From NCBI GenBank assembly GCA_019916065.1, contig CM034233.1, forward strand, positions 36,434,862 through 36,498,861: a stretch of 64,000 bases of DNA. The letters run 5' to 3'. Shown piece by piece: positions 1-9,999 of this stretch. A program made the translations under genes and the position numbers. The stretch comes from Vitellaria paradoxa (taxonomy: Eukaryota > Streptophyta > Magnoliopsida > Ericales > Sapotaceae). The notes under the pieces were generated by a model. That model did no database searches and was not told where the DNA came from. It was given only the letters and a program-made list of their open reading frames with translations. The number at the start of each line of letters is the position of its first letter. Positions within the stretch are counted from its first letter, which is position 1.

Positions 1-110
1 TTAAAAGAGCAGCTAGTGGGCTGAAAGACATTTTTTCTGAATAAAACAAAATAATTTAAATAAGCATACATTCTTAAAACATAAAACTTTTGCATAATAA
101 AATGCATAAA

Positions 111-127
111 TATATATATATATATAT
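111..127. repeat. (TA)n microsatellite
   Basis: About eight uninterrupted TA dinucleotides, flanked on both sides by ATGCATA. Confidence 0.9.
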
Positions 128-460
128 GCATAAGTAGAATTCTATAACTACTTTATCATGCATCAATAATCTAATTCCGTTTTAAATATGCCTCCGTAGG
201 GTGGTCATATTTGCCACTAATTAGACAAGTCCACTTACTTATTTATTATTATTTTCATTAGATATCTCATATCTAAATAATAATAAATTACCGATATTTT
301 AGTCTCTTAGAATTAATTTAATAAGAACTCCGTAGGGAGGATATTAAATATTCTAAGTTGAGTGTATAACCACTGTTTCAATTTTTCATATTTCCCAAAT
401 AAAAAAGCTACCGTAAGGCAGTCAATTCTATTTAGTAATATTCATAATTTTATCCTATAA

Positions 461-783
461 GGAAATCCTATCTAGTAACCAATACCGATTAATATCCTCC
501 GTAGGGAACTCACAAGATTTGAACAAAATAGTAATCTATCTTACTATAGGATTAACAGTGGACGCCGTGGATTTTATGTCTAAAACCCTCTCCTACTCAA
601 TTTTTATAACTTAGACTTTTTAAGGAAATCGTATCAGTAACCAATACCGATTAATATCCTCCGTAGGGAGCTCACAAGATTTGAGACAAGATATTAATCT
701 ATCTTACTATAAGATTAACAGTGGAGGCTGTGAGTTTTATGTCTAAAACCCTCTCCCACTTAATTTTATAACTTAGAGTTTTT
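461..783. repeat. Tandem duplication, two units of about 163 bp
   Basis: Unit one starts at 461 and unit two at 624. Both run GGAAATC, then TAACCAATACCGATTAATAT, CTCCGTAGGG, a TAATCTATCTTACTATA segment, AACAGTGGA and TCTAAAACCCTCTC. They differ by scattered substitutions and a single-base indel. The CTCCGTAGGG core also appears singly near 190 and 330, and as a variant near 411. Confidence 0.85.
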
Positions 784-894
784 AATTTTGTTAATTTAAT
801 ATTTTAAGAAAAATATTAATTGACATTCTAACCATTAATATCTAATTTTATAAAATAAAATAATTAATTGGTTATGTCAATATAAAATTAAAAA

Positions 895-1065
895 ATTAAA
901 TAAATGATGTTAACCATATTCTAATCTCATTATAATATAGATATCATATAAATTAAACAAATAATATTTACTACATTCTAATCACGTTAGAATATAAATA
1001 TTATCTAAATTAAATAAATGACATTAACTCTATTTTAATCACATTAAAATATTAATATCATAAAA
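895..1065. repeat. AT-rich tandem repeat, 57-bp period, three copies
   Basis: Units start at 895, 952 and 1009. Each begins ATTAAAYAAATRAT or a close variant, carries a TTCTAATC or TTTTAATC core, and ends in ATATYAT. The spacing is exactly 57 bp for consecutive units, and a weaker fourth copy may precede 895. Confidence 0.8.
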
Positions 1066-1574
1066 TATTAATTATGCATGAACATGTGATGTGACATCCT
1101 TAAATCTATATGACATGTTATCAAACAAACATTCATAATAGATCAAATAACCAAAAATAAATAAATAATCCTTAATTCACAGTTTTCCTAAAATTTACAT
1201 TGACAAAAAAAACTTAAACTAGTCTTCTTGCAGTCAATGTCCATCTTCGAGCTGCTTCCTTGGCCTTTGAAATTTAAATTGAATTTGGGTGGAGAGCACT
1301 TTAGATATTTCTTAAAATTTTATAAACCACCTTTATTAAAATTTAAAACTTGTGGGCTATAAATTAATTTTTAAAACTTGCCCAGCAATCTTTAAAAAAT
1401 TTAAAGATTAATGTTCCAAGAAATCTCAGTTTCACCCTAGTTTATTTTGAAACCTTTCAATTAAGCCCATCCAAACTACTTTTGGAAAAATTTCAAAACA
1501 ACCCCAGGGATTCAAAAACTTTCAAAACAACCCTCTTCCCCAAATCAAATTTACATATTTGTAAAGATCCTCCA

Positions 1575-2010
1575 TGAAGCACCCACCGCCGGCAATCCTT
1601 CCATGGTGCACCCAAATCGGGCTCCCGCAACCCTGGGAATCTGCCACCTGCCATCGCGGGTTCTGTCGCTGCTGCAGGTAGGAAATCAGCTGTGGGTTCC
1701 TGCAGTTGCCATCTGTAGCTCGCGATTCACCCGAATTGGGTTCCCACAACCCGCTGGTGATTCCAGATCTGCTGCCCACACACCATGAGTTGCCTGCACG
1801 TTGTCCCGCTACCGCTGGCAGCGTCTGGCTTCACCGACGCCATCGCTGTTTGCCTCGCTGCAACCGCCAGGTAATGCCGCCTCCCGTGGCACTCCCTCAG
1901 CTGGCAACTCTCTCTCCTGCAGTGCAAGGTTGGGGTTCCCCATTCGGTGTCAGCCGGTTCTGCCGTGGGTTGCCAAGCACTATCCGCCGCGGGCTCTCCC
2001 TCACAGATTT
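1575..2010. other. GC-richer non-coding block inside element C
   Basis: This stretch is clearly richer in G and C than the AT-rich DNA around it (it contains ACCCACCGCCGGCAATCC and several CCGC/GCGG runs). Short overlapping frames occur on both strands, but none resembles a known protein or has a convincing start. Because C runs right to left, the block lies in its leader, roughly 0.6-1 kb after the primer site. It may be a regulatory or captured sequence; its role is unknown. Confidence 0.45.
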
Positions 2011-2565
2011 ATAGAAATAAACATATATATATATATAAGCTGCTGTGTGTGCTGTGGGTAGGCTGCTCCCAAATCACAGGAATTTTTTTTTTATTAATTA
2101 TGGTTGCTGTTCGGCTGATCTGAGAAATCAACCAAACCATGGGTTAGTGTCTTCCATGCTTCCGTTGCAGGTTGCTTTCAGCCGAAACGCTGGCTTCTGC
2201 AAATTTCCCGTGGGTTATGTTTTGCTACTGCCAAATTTCACCGTGGGTTACTCCATGATTCCCTTCTCAATCCGCCTCAAGTTTAATTTCAGTTACAACA
2301 AATCGGGTCTCAACTAATACAGACCCAAATATAAAATTTACGGACTCCAAGAAGAAACAAGCAATTCCAGAGATTTACATATGCGGAAAAATAAAATTAG
2401 GAATGAAAACATGGTTTCAAAATTAACCATCCCTTCTGTTACAGCCTTGAAAACAAGTAAATTTCTACCGTGAATTAAGGGTTTCTATTTGTCCACACAA
2501 GAGAGAGAAATAAAACGAATGCCACATCTATGCATAATTAAAACTACACTATAAATTCAACAAAA

Positions 2566-2577
2566 GCTCTGATACCA
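2566..2577 (-). other. Primer binding site of element C (initiator-Met tRNA type)
   Basis: Read on the minus strand this is TGGTATCAGAGC, an exact match to the classic plant Copia primer site complementary to the 3' end of initiator tRNA-Met. Two bases separate it from the LTR. Confidence 0.85.
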
Positions 2578-2579
2578 AT

Positions 2580-3929
2580 TGTTGGTTTTTATAGCATAGG
2601 GTTAAGAAAAATACCTCGAATGGAAGGATGAATTCTTTAAAAATTTTCTTGATGCACAACGGAAGCACCTTCTTTTCAGCAATTCAGCCTTCCAAATTAT
2701 TCTCAATTTCTCTCTCTAGATGGATGTGTGTGGGCACTTAATTCAGATCTATTAGCTTATTTGATATGTAAAAGATATTTATAAAGAGTGAGATACAGAG
2801 TTTGTATCAGAAAAGATCTCAAACTTTAGAGATTATCTCTTATTCTCTCTCACACATATCTTATCTATATATACATCTTAATATATATTTAGAAGATATG
2901 GTACCTTAAGAAAAGCTCTAAATCATATCATCTTATCTAAATATATATTAATTATCTATAATTTATTTCATAAATAAATTATAAATAATTAGCCGATTGG
3001 ACCTAGCCCATTAAGATAAAATTGAGCTAGCTTGGGGACTGAAGGCCCATGGATTCCTAGCTCCAACTTAAAAGATATTTGGGCCTTGTTCATGACAACC
3101 CATTATCTTTTAAATTAACCCAATGCTATTCCACTAAAAGTCCTGAGCTGCACTCTAGTAGTCCATGTTGAAATTCATTTAATTAAAACAACTTTTAATA
3201 AAATGAATTTTGGTCTCAGGCCAATAATATCCACTTAATTAACCCTCTATTATAAACTTGTAATTAAACTAGGCTAAATATCAAGCTCCTTAATTACATA
3301 TTTAACCCTAAGTCACTATTTATCTATATTTTGATCATTCTCAATATTTTCATATTTGTAAACAATTTACAAATAAATATTGTTATTCAATAAACAATTT
3401 ATTGAATAAACTGCAGCCACAGATTTAATGATCAAAAAGATAAATAGCTTAGGTGAGCGTATCAAAATGGATTCCATCTTGTAAGTATACCTTCCCACGA
3501 TTCATGAAATTAAATCTCCAAGTTATCGAGGTTTTAACCATTTACAAGATCTCACTCCGTGATAACTCAAATAGACTTAATCTATGAATATGAGTCCATT
3601 ACAAACTCAGGATTAAGGTTTATTAAGCTTTTTAAAGCTTATGTAAATTATGATTAAAAACATTTATTAACCAAATCATTATTTACAATAGTCCATTCAA
3701 TATGTATATCTCATATACATACATACTTTCCTACTTAAAGTCACCACTTTAGTGATCAAGATAAATCACCCAATTAAGAAGTAGAAAAGTTACAGTTTTA
3801 ACATAATGAAATGCCCGTTTCATTAATAGCTGTGAATTTACTTTTATTTATAAAACTTGTGATTTAAATCTTTCTGTATTGGCATCTTATGCCTAATACT
3901 TAAATCACATATTTTATAAATAAGGGACA
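2580..3929 (-). repeat. LTR of element C
   Basis: The inner end is fixed by the adjacent primer binding site and the TGTTGG start. The outer end is placed at a CA before position 3930, but no second LTR or duplication is available to confirm it. The LTR is AT-rich and non-coding. It holds many short AT-rich near-palindromes, and I recognise no conserved protein. Confidence 0.5.
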
Positions 3930-3952
3930 ATAGTGTATGCTTAAATAAATAA

Positions 3953-4830
3953 ATGTTTTATCTTAACCAGAAAAATAAATTAAATGAAATGTCCTTACAA
4001 AACATGCTTTCAAGGGCACCAAAGGAAATCAAATCTAACATATCTAACATGTGTGTTCTGCTTAGAGGTAAAATGACCAAGAGCCCCTTTTCTACAAAAG
4101 GGAACAGAGCCAAAGATTTATTAAAGTTAGTTCACACAAATGTGTGTAGAACTCTAATTAGAGCTTAGGGAGGTTATGAGTATTTCATCATTTTTGTAGA
4201 TGATTACTCCAGATATAGCTATGTTTATCTATTGCGCCATAGGTCTAAAGCTTCTGAAAAGTTCAAAGAATTTCAGGTCGAGGTAGAAAAGCAATTAGAT
4301 AAGAATATAAAGTCACTCAGATCCAATCAAGGTGGCGAGTATCTCTCTAGTGAGTTTAATAAATATTTGTTAGATAATGGGATTCTATTCCAATTTTCTG
4401 TACCGAGCATGCCTCAGCAAAATGGTGTAGTTGAAAGAAGAAACAGAACTTTTTTAGATATAGTAAGCTCAATGATTGAGTTATTTCGACTTGCCCATAC
4501 CTCTTTGGGGAAATGCCTTAGACACATCTGTGTATATTCTGAACTCGGTGCCAACTAAGTCTACCCCTAAGACTGCCACTGAGTTGTGGACTGGACAACA
4601 TTGCAGTCTACAACCCTATAGGATATGTGACTGCCTTGTGTACGTGCTGAAGGGCAAGACTGGTAAATTGGAATCGAGATCAGAGATTTATTTCATAAGG
4701 TATCCAAAAGGAATGAATGGTAGGCTATTTTATAATCCTGGAGAGCAGAAAGTGTTCATTAAAACAAATGCTATCTTTCTAGAAGATGATTATGTTATGG
4801 ACCAGAAACCCAAAGGCAAAGTTTAGCTAG
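3953..4830 (+). pseudogene. Copia integrase of element A (decayed)
   Basis: A Ty1/Copia integrase would catalyse insertion of element cDNA into nuclear DNA. The end of the pre-integrase/zinc region is recognisable by GKMTKSPF, followed by the core with VDDYSRYSYVYLLRHRSKA (first catalytic Asp), RSNQGGEY and NGVVERRNRT (catalytic Glu). The family has RSDRGGEY at the second acidic position, so the second catalytic Asp has become Asn here. A stop at 4166-4168 and a frameshift near 4480-4550 break the frame. The C-terminal part continues in a second frame to about 4825. The upstream pre-integrase segment is degraded and truncated close to the LTR of element C. Confidence 0.85.
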
Positions 4831-4895
4831 ATGAGGCAGATAGTTCTAACCCACAAATTATTAACACGGTCATTCCCCGGGATACTCCACACAGT

Positions 4896-5227
4896 ATGTC
4901 ATCTACTTCTTTTGATATACTGGAACCTCGTCACAGTGGGTGGATTGTCAGGGCACTTGACAGGTATATGTTCTTAGGAAAGAATCTCCAGAGAGAACAA
5001 CAACTTGATCCTTCTAGCTATAATGAGGCTATTTTTGACATAGATGCAGATTCTTGGCAAAAAGCTATAAGTGGGTCTATAAGCGAAAGAGGAGATCAGA
5101 TGGGTCTATTAAGACCCATCTAAATGGCTAAAGGGTTTACTTAGAAAGACGGTATCAATTATGAGGAAACCTTTTTGCTAGTTATTATGCTTAAGTCTAT
5201 TCATATCCTCTTATCCATTGTGGCTTA
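4896..5227 (+). pseudogene. Copia RT, N-terminal part (element A)
   Basis: Fragments of the Copia RT N-terminus are readable: YNEAIFDIDADSWQKAI, then WVYKRKR, then KDGINYEETF and MLKSIHILLSIVAY in shifted frames. Compared with the family, the part between QKAI and WVYK is missing, which suggests an internal deletion of about 100 bp. The segment stops exactly at the GCTTA duplication where element B enters, and the same RT domain resumes at 9581. Confidence 0.82.
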
Positions 5228-6082
5228 TGTTAAGGCTACAATTGTAAATTGGCAAATCCATGGTCAAAGATAATGTTTTGTAATATCTAGACTTAGTGTA
5301 GGCTAAGACATTACAGTCTTAAGTCAAGTAGAAGTGTAAAGGCCTCAACTAAGTCTGTTTGCATAATACTGGAAGTCCTAAAGAAACCAAACAAGGTTCG
5401 AAATTGATTTATGCAGGAAGACCGCAGAAAAGTCGCAGCTTGGCGCTGGAAAATCCCAAGAGCTGAAATTGAAGATTAAGCCATGCGGGAAGACCGCTTT
5501 GATTCGCGGGAAGGCCATGGGAAAGCTGTGGGAACCTCGCGGGTGCACCCTTCCTGCGAGGTAGGCTTTTCTAGCTTGTTTTGATTAGTTCGAGCTCTAG
5601 CCCCCTCGTTTGTCTATATAAATCTCCTGACGTCTTCAAGGTTCATACATACACACGAGGAGAGAGAATAAATATGAGATTGGAAGCTTGAAAGTTTAAT
5701 TATTCTCTCCATCACTTAGCCAACATGTTTCGTGTTCAATCCAAAGAAGTTCAGGTTTGAGGTTTGTGAAGTCTGAGGATTCAGCACGTTGTTGATTCAG
5801 CAAAGCTATCGAGGATTCGGTGTCGAGCTTTCAAGGAGTTGAAGGGCTTTCGCTAAAGAGTTGGTGAATCGAGGAATCGAGCAAACGTCAACAAGAGTAT
5901 AGAGTCGAGGAGTCGATCTATCGAAGGGTTGAGTTTGTAACCAACATTTTGTTTATTAGTGAAAGTTTTGTTTGAGATTTCCTTTTGTGGGTTTCCTCGT
6001 TTCTTGTATACTGCCTTCTACAATCTTTTGTTTGTGTGTGATTAGTTGTTTGGGATCTCCATTAGCATATTATGAAATTTCA
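5228..6082 (+). repeat. 5' LTR of element B
   Basis: 855 bp, TGTTAAGG to TTTCA. It aligns with the right LTR (822 bp) throughout, but keeps about 30 bp more near 5515-5550, in a GC-rich CCATGGGAAAGCTGTGG segment. TCTATATAAATC near 5613 is a candidate TATA region, with a similar TCTATATATATC near 9111 in the right copy. Confidence 0.88.
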
Positions 6083-6084
6083 AT

Positions 6085-6096
6085 TGGTATCAAAGA
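6085..6096 (+). other. Primer binding site of element B
   Basis: TGGTATCAAAGA, two bases after the LTR end. It differs from the canonical plant Copia site TGGTATCAGAGC at a few 3' positions, so priming may have weakened. Confidence 0.7.
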
Positions 6097-6139
6097 GGGT
6101 TCATTTTTGAGAGAAAAACGTGATCCTATTACTTGCTAG

Positions 6140-6814
6140 ATGGATCCCCGTAGAGAAGGTGAAAAATCTGAAAAGATTAAGAAGGAGAACAAGTTTAAAG
6201 GCATGAAGTGCTATAAATGCCAAAGTTATGGACATATAGATCAGGATTGCGGAAACAAAAAGAACAAGAATGCAATCATAGATGAATCAAGTACCTCCTC
6301 ATCCTCAGAAGTTTTTCCAAAAAACTTTATAGCATTCATGGCAAGAAATACGGCATCTATAAATTCGAGAAAGTCAATTAGTTCAAAAAGCTCAAAAGGA
6401 GAACCATCAGAAAGGGAATCAAAACATGAAAGTGAAGGTGAAGAAATAGATTTTGAAGATGCCTATGAACAATTGTACCAAGACTGTCGCTAACTCCTCA
6501 AGCAGAACGAAAAGTTGATGGTGAAGAACAAGATGTTAAAGATGGAAAGAGACAGTCTGAAGGTTGCCTTGGAGGATTTACAAACTAAGTTTGAAGCACT
6601 TGAAGCAAGCAAAAATTCTCAAGAGGAGTTGATAGCAGCACTTAAGACCAAGTTGGAACAAAAAGAAAAAGATGTGAAAGAGGCAAATGGTAAGATGCAA
6701 TCCATGCAATCAAAGATGAATTCAACTTCTTCTAAACTAGATGAAATACTGGCAATTCAAAGAAGCCAAACGATAAAAGTGGGCTTGGATATACTGGAGA
6801 GAGGAAGACCATAG
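6140..6814 (+). pseudogene. gag fragment of element B: CCHC knuckle plus coiled coil
   Basis: Gag forms the particle and binds element RNA. The frame opens at ATG 6140, about 45 bp after the primer site. A zinc knuckle CYKCQSYGHIDQDC (CX2CX4HX4C, residues ~28-41) is followed by a Ser/Lys-rich linker and an acidic stretch. A TAA at 6491-6493 interrupts the frame, but the same frame continues as a long heptad-like coiled coil rich in Glu, Lys and Leu (6515-6760). The usual N-terminal gag domain before the knuckle is absent, so the 5' part of gag was deleted before or during amplification. This is a structural or RNA-binding remnant; no enzyme is encoded. Confidence 0.75.
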
Positions 6815-7066
6815 AAGATGCATCTACAAGCAATTAAAAGATCAAAATAATCAAGTTTCAGCCTTCAAAGTCTGCTACATTCAAGGATGGGAAATCACCT
6901 GCTCAACCATTCAAGCACTTGAAAGCTAAAGCAGCCTCTAGTGAGCAGAAAAGACCTACGCTGATTTCGTTTCAATCCTCAAAGAAAACTGCTCCAAAAA
7001 TAGTCAAAGCTCCCCAACCAAAAAAAAGGTAATAAGTCAAGAGCTTATTTTTAGAAGCCCAAAGGT

Positions 7067-7381
7067 ATGCCCTCTAACTTGCAATGCAAGTTTGTTCCTA
7101 TATGTTTTCATTGTGGTATACCTGGTCACATAAGACCACATTGTCACAAATTATATGGGCTTACCCTATCCTATGTTAACACTAGGAATTCTTTGAGATC
7201 TAATTTTCAAGTGTCAAATAGGTTTAATGCATTAAGGTTTCAAAAGTCATATATTGATTCTAGATCTTACATGACTTGGCCAATGAGGAATAACATAAAG
7301 AAAAATTTTTCAAAACCCATTGGTCCAAAACCCAACAATTCTAAGACTCAAAATGCTTTTCCAAAAATAAGAACTGTTTAG
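7067..7381 (+). pseudogene. Second gag zinc-knuckle segment of element B
   Basis: The frame contains CFHCGIPGHIRPHC, a CX2CX4HX4C knuckle of the kind found in the C-terminal gag region of Sirevirus-like Copia elements. It is followed by a basic Asn/Ser/Lys-rich stretch and a stop at 7379-7381. In relatives the protease, with its DSGCSRHMT-like active site, would come next; here the sequence passes into non-coding DNA soon after. The link from 6814 to 7067 contains frameshifts and stops but still shows a Lys/Pro-rich gag-like composition. Confidence 0.72.
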
Positions 7382-8758
7382 GTTAGGAAGAGTGATCTCT
7401 ATGTCACCCACACCCCTAAGAGTGTTGAAAGGTGAGCCTTGATATGTAAAGGCAAATTTTTTCATGAACTAGGCTATGCGTCATTGTTTATTTTTACCTA
7501 GTTCTATGAAAGCATGTAGATTAGATATTTTTTTTGGTGCAATGTTATTCTTCGTGATGTTCTTGCATGTTCTATTACTTCATACAAACTTCAAAATCAC
7601 ATAATTAAAATTGTTGATCTATATAGTGGTCATAAGTTTGAAGTACTTGATGAACTTGAATCTTATGTTTTGTTATTCCTTGTCATAGTAGTGGTGTGCC
7701 AATTGTAATTGCATGAAGTTTAGTACATCATAAGAAATTTTTTCCACTACTCAATTGGTTTAATAAATTCTCCTTTTTTGGACTATTGGTTGCTCTTGAG
7801 TTTACATATAAAAAAAATCACTTAGAAAGGGCTACCATATAGGATAGAGTGAAAGCTAGCCTATTGATGTGCAGGTTATCAAAATAACCACCCTCTGGGT
7901 TTGACAATACAGGAAGAAGGCTACCAACCCATAAGTGTGTGAAAGCCGCCAAGTAAAAATAAATAAATAAATAAATATTGGCGGATGAAAATTGAAATTG
8001 GTGTTTAGTTGAAAACATTGAATTGAGGAGAAACAAGTCGAAGAGCTAACATTGCATATCTTACTCAATTCAATTCAAAGTCCAAAAGGAGTAATTTTAA
8101 AATTCATGTGAGTATGTGAAAAGTATTAATCATGTTGCACTTAAACTTTATTTCACACACTACATAGGCATTTGACCATTGGTATGACATGTGTGAACAA
8201 CTCATGACATAAATAGTAGGATGATTTTTGGAATTTTTATTTGTTACTATTTATGTATGGTCAAAATTTTGAGACTTTGTTTCATTTTGTGTTTGGGAAA
8301 ATAGAACTTGGAATAATTTGATCAAGATTACCCATTGTACCTAATTTTTATCAATTCATGTCAAAAAGGGGAAGATATAGTTAATGGGGAGAATGCTTTA
8401 ACAGTAAGGGTGAGAATGCTTGAAAAGGGAAAAATGTTTACCAGTCTTTTGTTTATTAAGGGGGAGAACAATCATTTTTTTCTCTAATAGTTAATATTTG
8501 TGTTGATTAATTAAAGGGGAGAATTTTTTTGTTTCATCTTTTTTGTTAATATTTCCTTTAATTTTTATTTATTCCACAAGATGCCTTGATCATTTTTGTT
8601 TTAGTGTGCGGCAAATAGGTTAACTAATCAGAACATATTGATCAAGGAATAGTGTACTGAGGCCCTCATATAGATTGATTTCATTACCTCAATATAGATT
8701 GATTTCATTTGTAATTTCAATTATTGAGTTTTGACATGGAATTGCTAAAGGGGGAGAT
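7382..8758 (+). other. 3' non-coding region of element B with repeated purine tracts
   Basis: No convincing gene is seen; short minus-strand frames at 7818-8068 look accidental. Purine-tract-like runs recur at 8363-8375, 8384-8393, 8405-8415, 8458-8469, 8513-8522 and finally 8747-8758 next to the LTR. Multiple purine tracts before the 3' LTR are a described property of Sireviruses; whether the upstream ones ever primed plus-strand synthesis is not shown here. Confidence 0.65.
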
Positions 8759-9580
8759 TGTTAAGGCTAAAATTGTAAATTGGCAAATCCATGGTCAAAG
8801 ATAATGTTTTGTAATATCTAGACTTAGTGTAGCCTAAGACACTGCAGTCTTGAGTCAAGTAGAAGTGTAAAGGCCTCAGGTAAGACTGTTTGCATAATAC
8901 TAGAAGTCCTAAAGAAGCCAAACAAGGTTCAGAATTGATTTACGCAGGAAGGTCGCAGTTTGGCATTGGAAAATCCCGAGAGCTGAAATTGAAGTTTAAG
9001 TCATGTGAGAAGACCGCTTTGACTCATAGGATGCCCACGGGAAGACCTTCCTGCGAGTTAGGCTTTTCCAGTTTGTTTTGATCGGTTCGAGCCCTAGCCG
9101 CCTCAGTTTGTCTATATATATCTCCTAACATCTTCAAGGTTCATACATACACACGGGAAGGGAGAATAAACATGAGATTGGAAGCTTGAAAGTTCAATTA
9201 TTCTCTTCATCACTTAGCTAACATGTTTCGTGTTCAATCTGAAGGAGTTTGGGTTTGAGGTTTGTGAAGGCTAAGGATTCAGCACGTTGTGGATTTAGCA
9301 AAGCTACCGAGGATTCGATGTCGAGCCTTCGAGGAGTCGAAGGGCTTTCGCTAAAGAGTTGGTGAATCGAGGATTTAAGCAAATGTCAACAAGATTATAG
9401 AGTCGAGGAGTCGATCTATCAAGGGGTTGAGTTTGTAACCAGCGTTTTATTTGTTAGTGAAAGTTTTGTTTGAGGTTTCCCTTTGTGGGTTCCTTCGTTT
9501 CTTATATACTGCCTTCTACAATCTTTTGTTTGTGTGTGATTGATTGTTTGGGATCTCCATCAGCATATTACAAAATTTCA
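8759..9580 (+). repeat. 3' LTR of element B
   Basis: 822 bp, similar to 5228-6082 with scattered substitutions and a deletion of about 30 bp. It is preceded by the purine tract AAAGGGGGAGAT and followed by the duplicated GCTTA. Confidence 0.88.
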
Positions 9581-9999
9581 GCTTATCTCAATTACAAGAT
9601 TAGACAAATGGGTGTCAAGATGGCATTTTTGAATGGCCATCTTGATGAAGACATCAATATGATGCAACCAGATGGGTTCATAGCTAAGGGCCAGAAGCAT
9701 ATGGTATGTAAACTACATAAGTCCATTTATAGACTTAAGCAAGCATCTCGTAGTGGGAACATCCATTTTGATCAAGCAATCAAATTGTTTGATTTTGATC
9801 AAAATCCAAATGAACCTTGTGTGTACAAGAAGAGTAGTAGGACTATAGTGGTTTTCTTAGTCCTATATGTAGTTGACATTTTACTCATTGAGAATGATAT
9901 TGGTATGTTATCAATAGTTAAGGTCTGGCTAGCAAAATAGTTTGATACGAAGGACTAGGGAGAGGCTAGCTACATCATTGGGATCAAGCATTTGCGAGT
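9581..9999 (+). pseudogene. Copia RT, middle part (element A)
   Basis: This resumes A after B. MAFLNGHLDEDINMMQPDGF, VCKLHKSIYRLKQASR and EPCVYKKSSRTIVVFLVLYV are typical Copia RT. The catalytic YVDD region reads YVVDILLIENDI, so the first Asp of the pair is replaced by Val. A stop at 9938-9940 precedes FDTKD and GEASYIIGIKH. The segment ends exactly at the GCGAG duplication flanking element D. Confidence 0.88.

Larger units (their letters stand above)
1..3929 (-). mobile_element. Element C: Copia-type LTR retrotransposon fragment, one LTR plus non-coding interior
   Basis: The complement of 2566-2577 reads TGGTATCAGAGC, the initiator-Met primer binding site of plant Ty1/Copia elements. It lies two bases inside a sequence beginning TGTTGG at 2580, so 2580-~3929 is the 5' LTR of a minus-strand element and 1-2565 is its interior. 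I see no gag, protease, RT or integrase in 1-2565 on either strand. It may be a large non-autonomous derivative or just a long leader, with the rest outside the window. The right LTR end is uncertain by about 30 bp; beyond it lies the truncated integrase of element A, so C probably entered or replaced part of A. Confidence 0.6.
5228..9580 (+). mobile_element. Element B: non-autonomous Sirevirus-like Copia element nested in A
   Basis: This is a complete insertion: LTRs 5228-6082 and 8759-9580 start TGTTAAGG and end TTTCA. GCTTA lies immediately outside each end (5223-5227 and 9581-9585). The primer site at 6085-6096 (TGGTATCAAAGA) resembles the initiator-Met type, and the purine tract is at 8747-8758. 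The interior encodes only gag-like zinc-knuckle and coiled-coil segments. No protease, integrase, RT or RNase H is seen, so movement would have needed proteins from a relative. The two knuckles and several purine-tract-like motifs point to the Sirevirus group; that assignment is inference. Confidence 0.88.

Noticed and set aside
1522..2317. Several overlapping frames of 61-102 codons on both strands in the GC-richer block
   Set aside because: They overlap one another in all directions and lack homology; GC-richer DNA simply has fewer stops.
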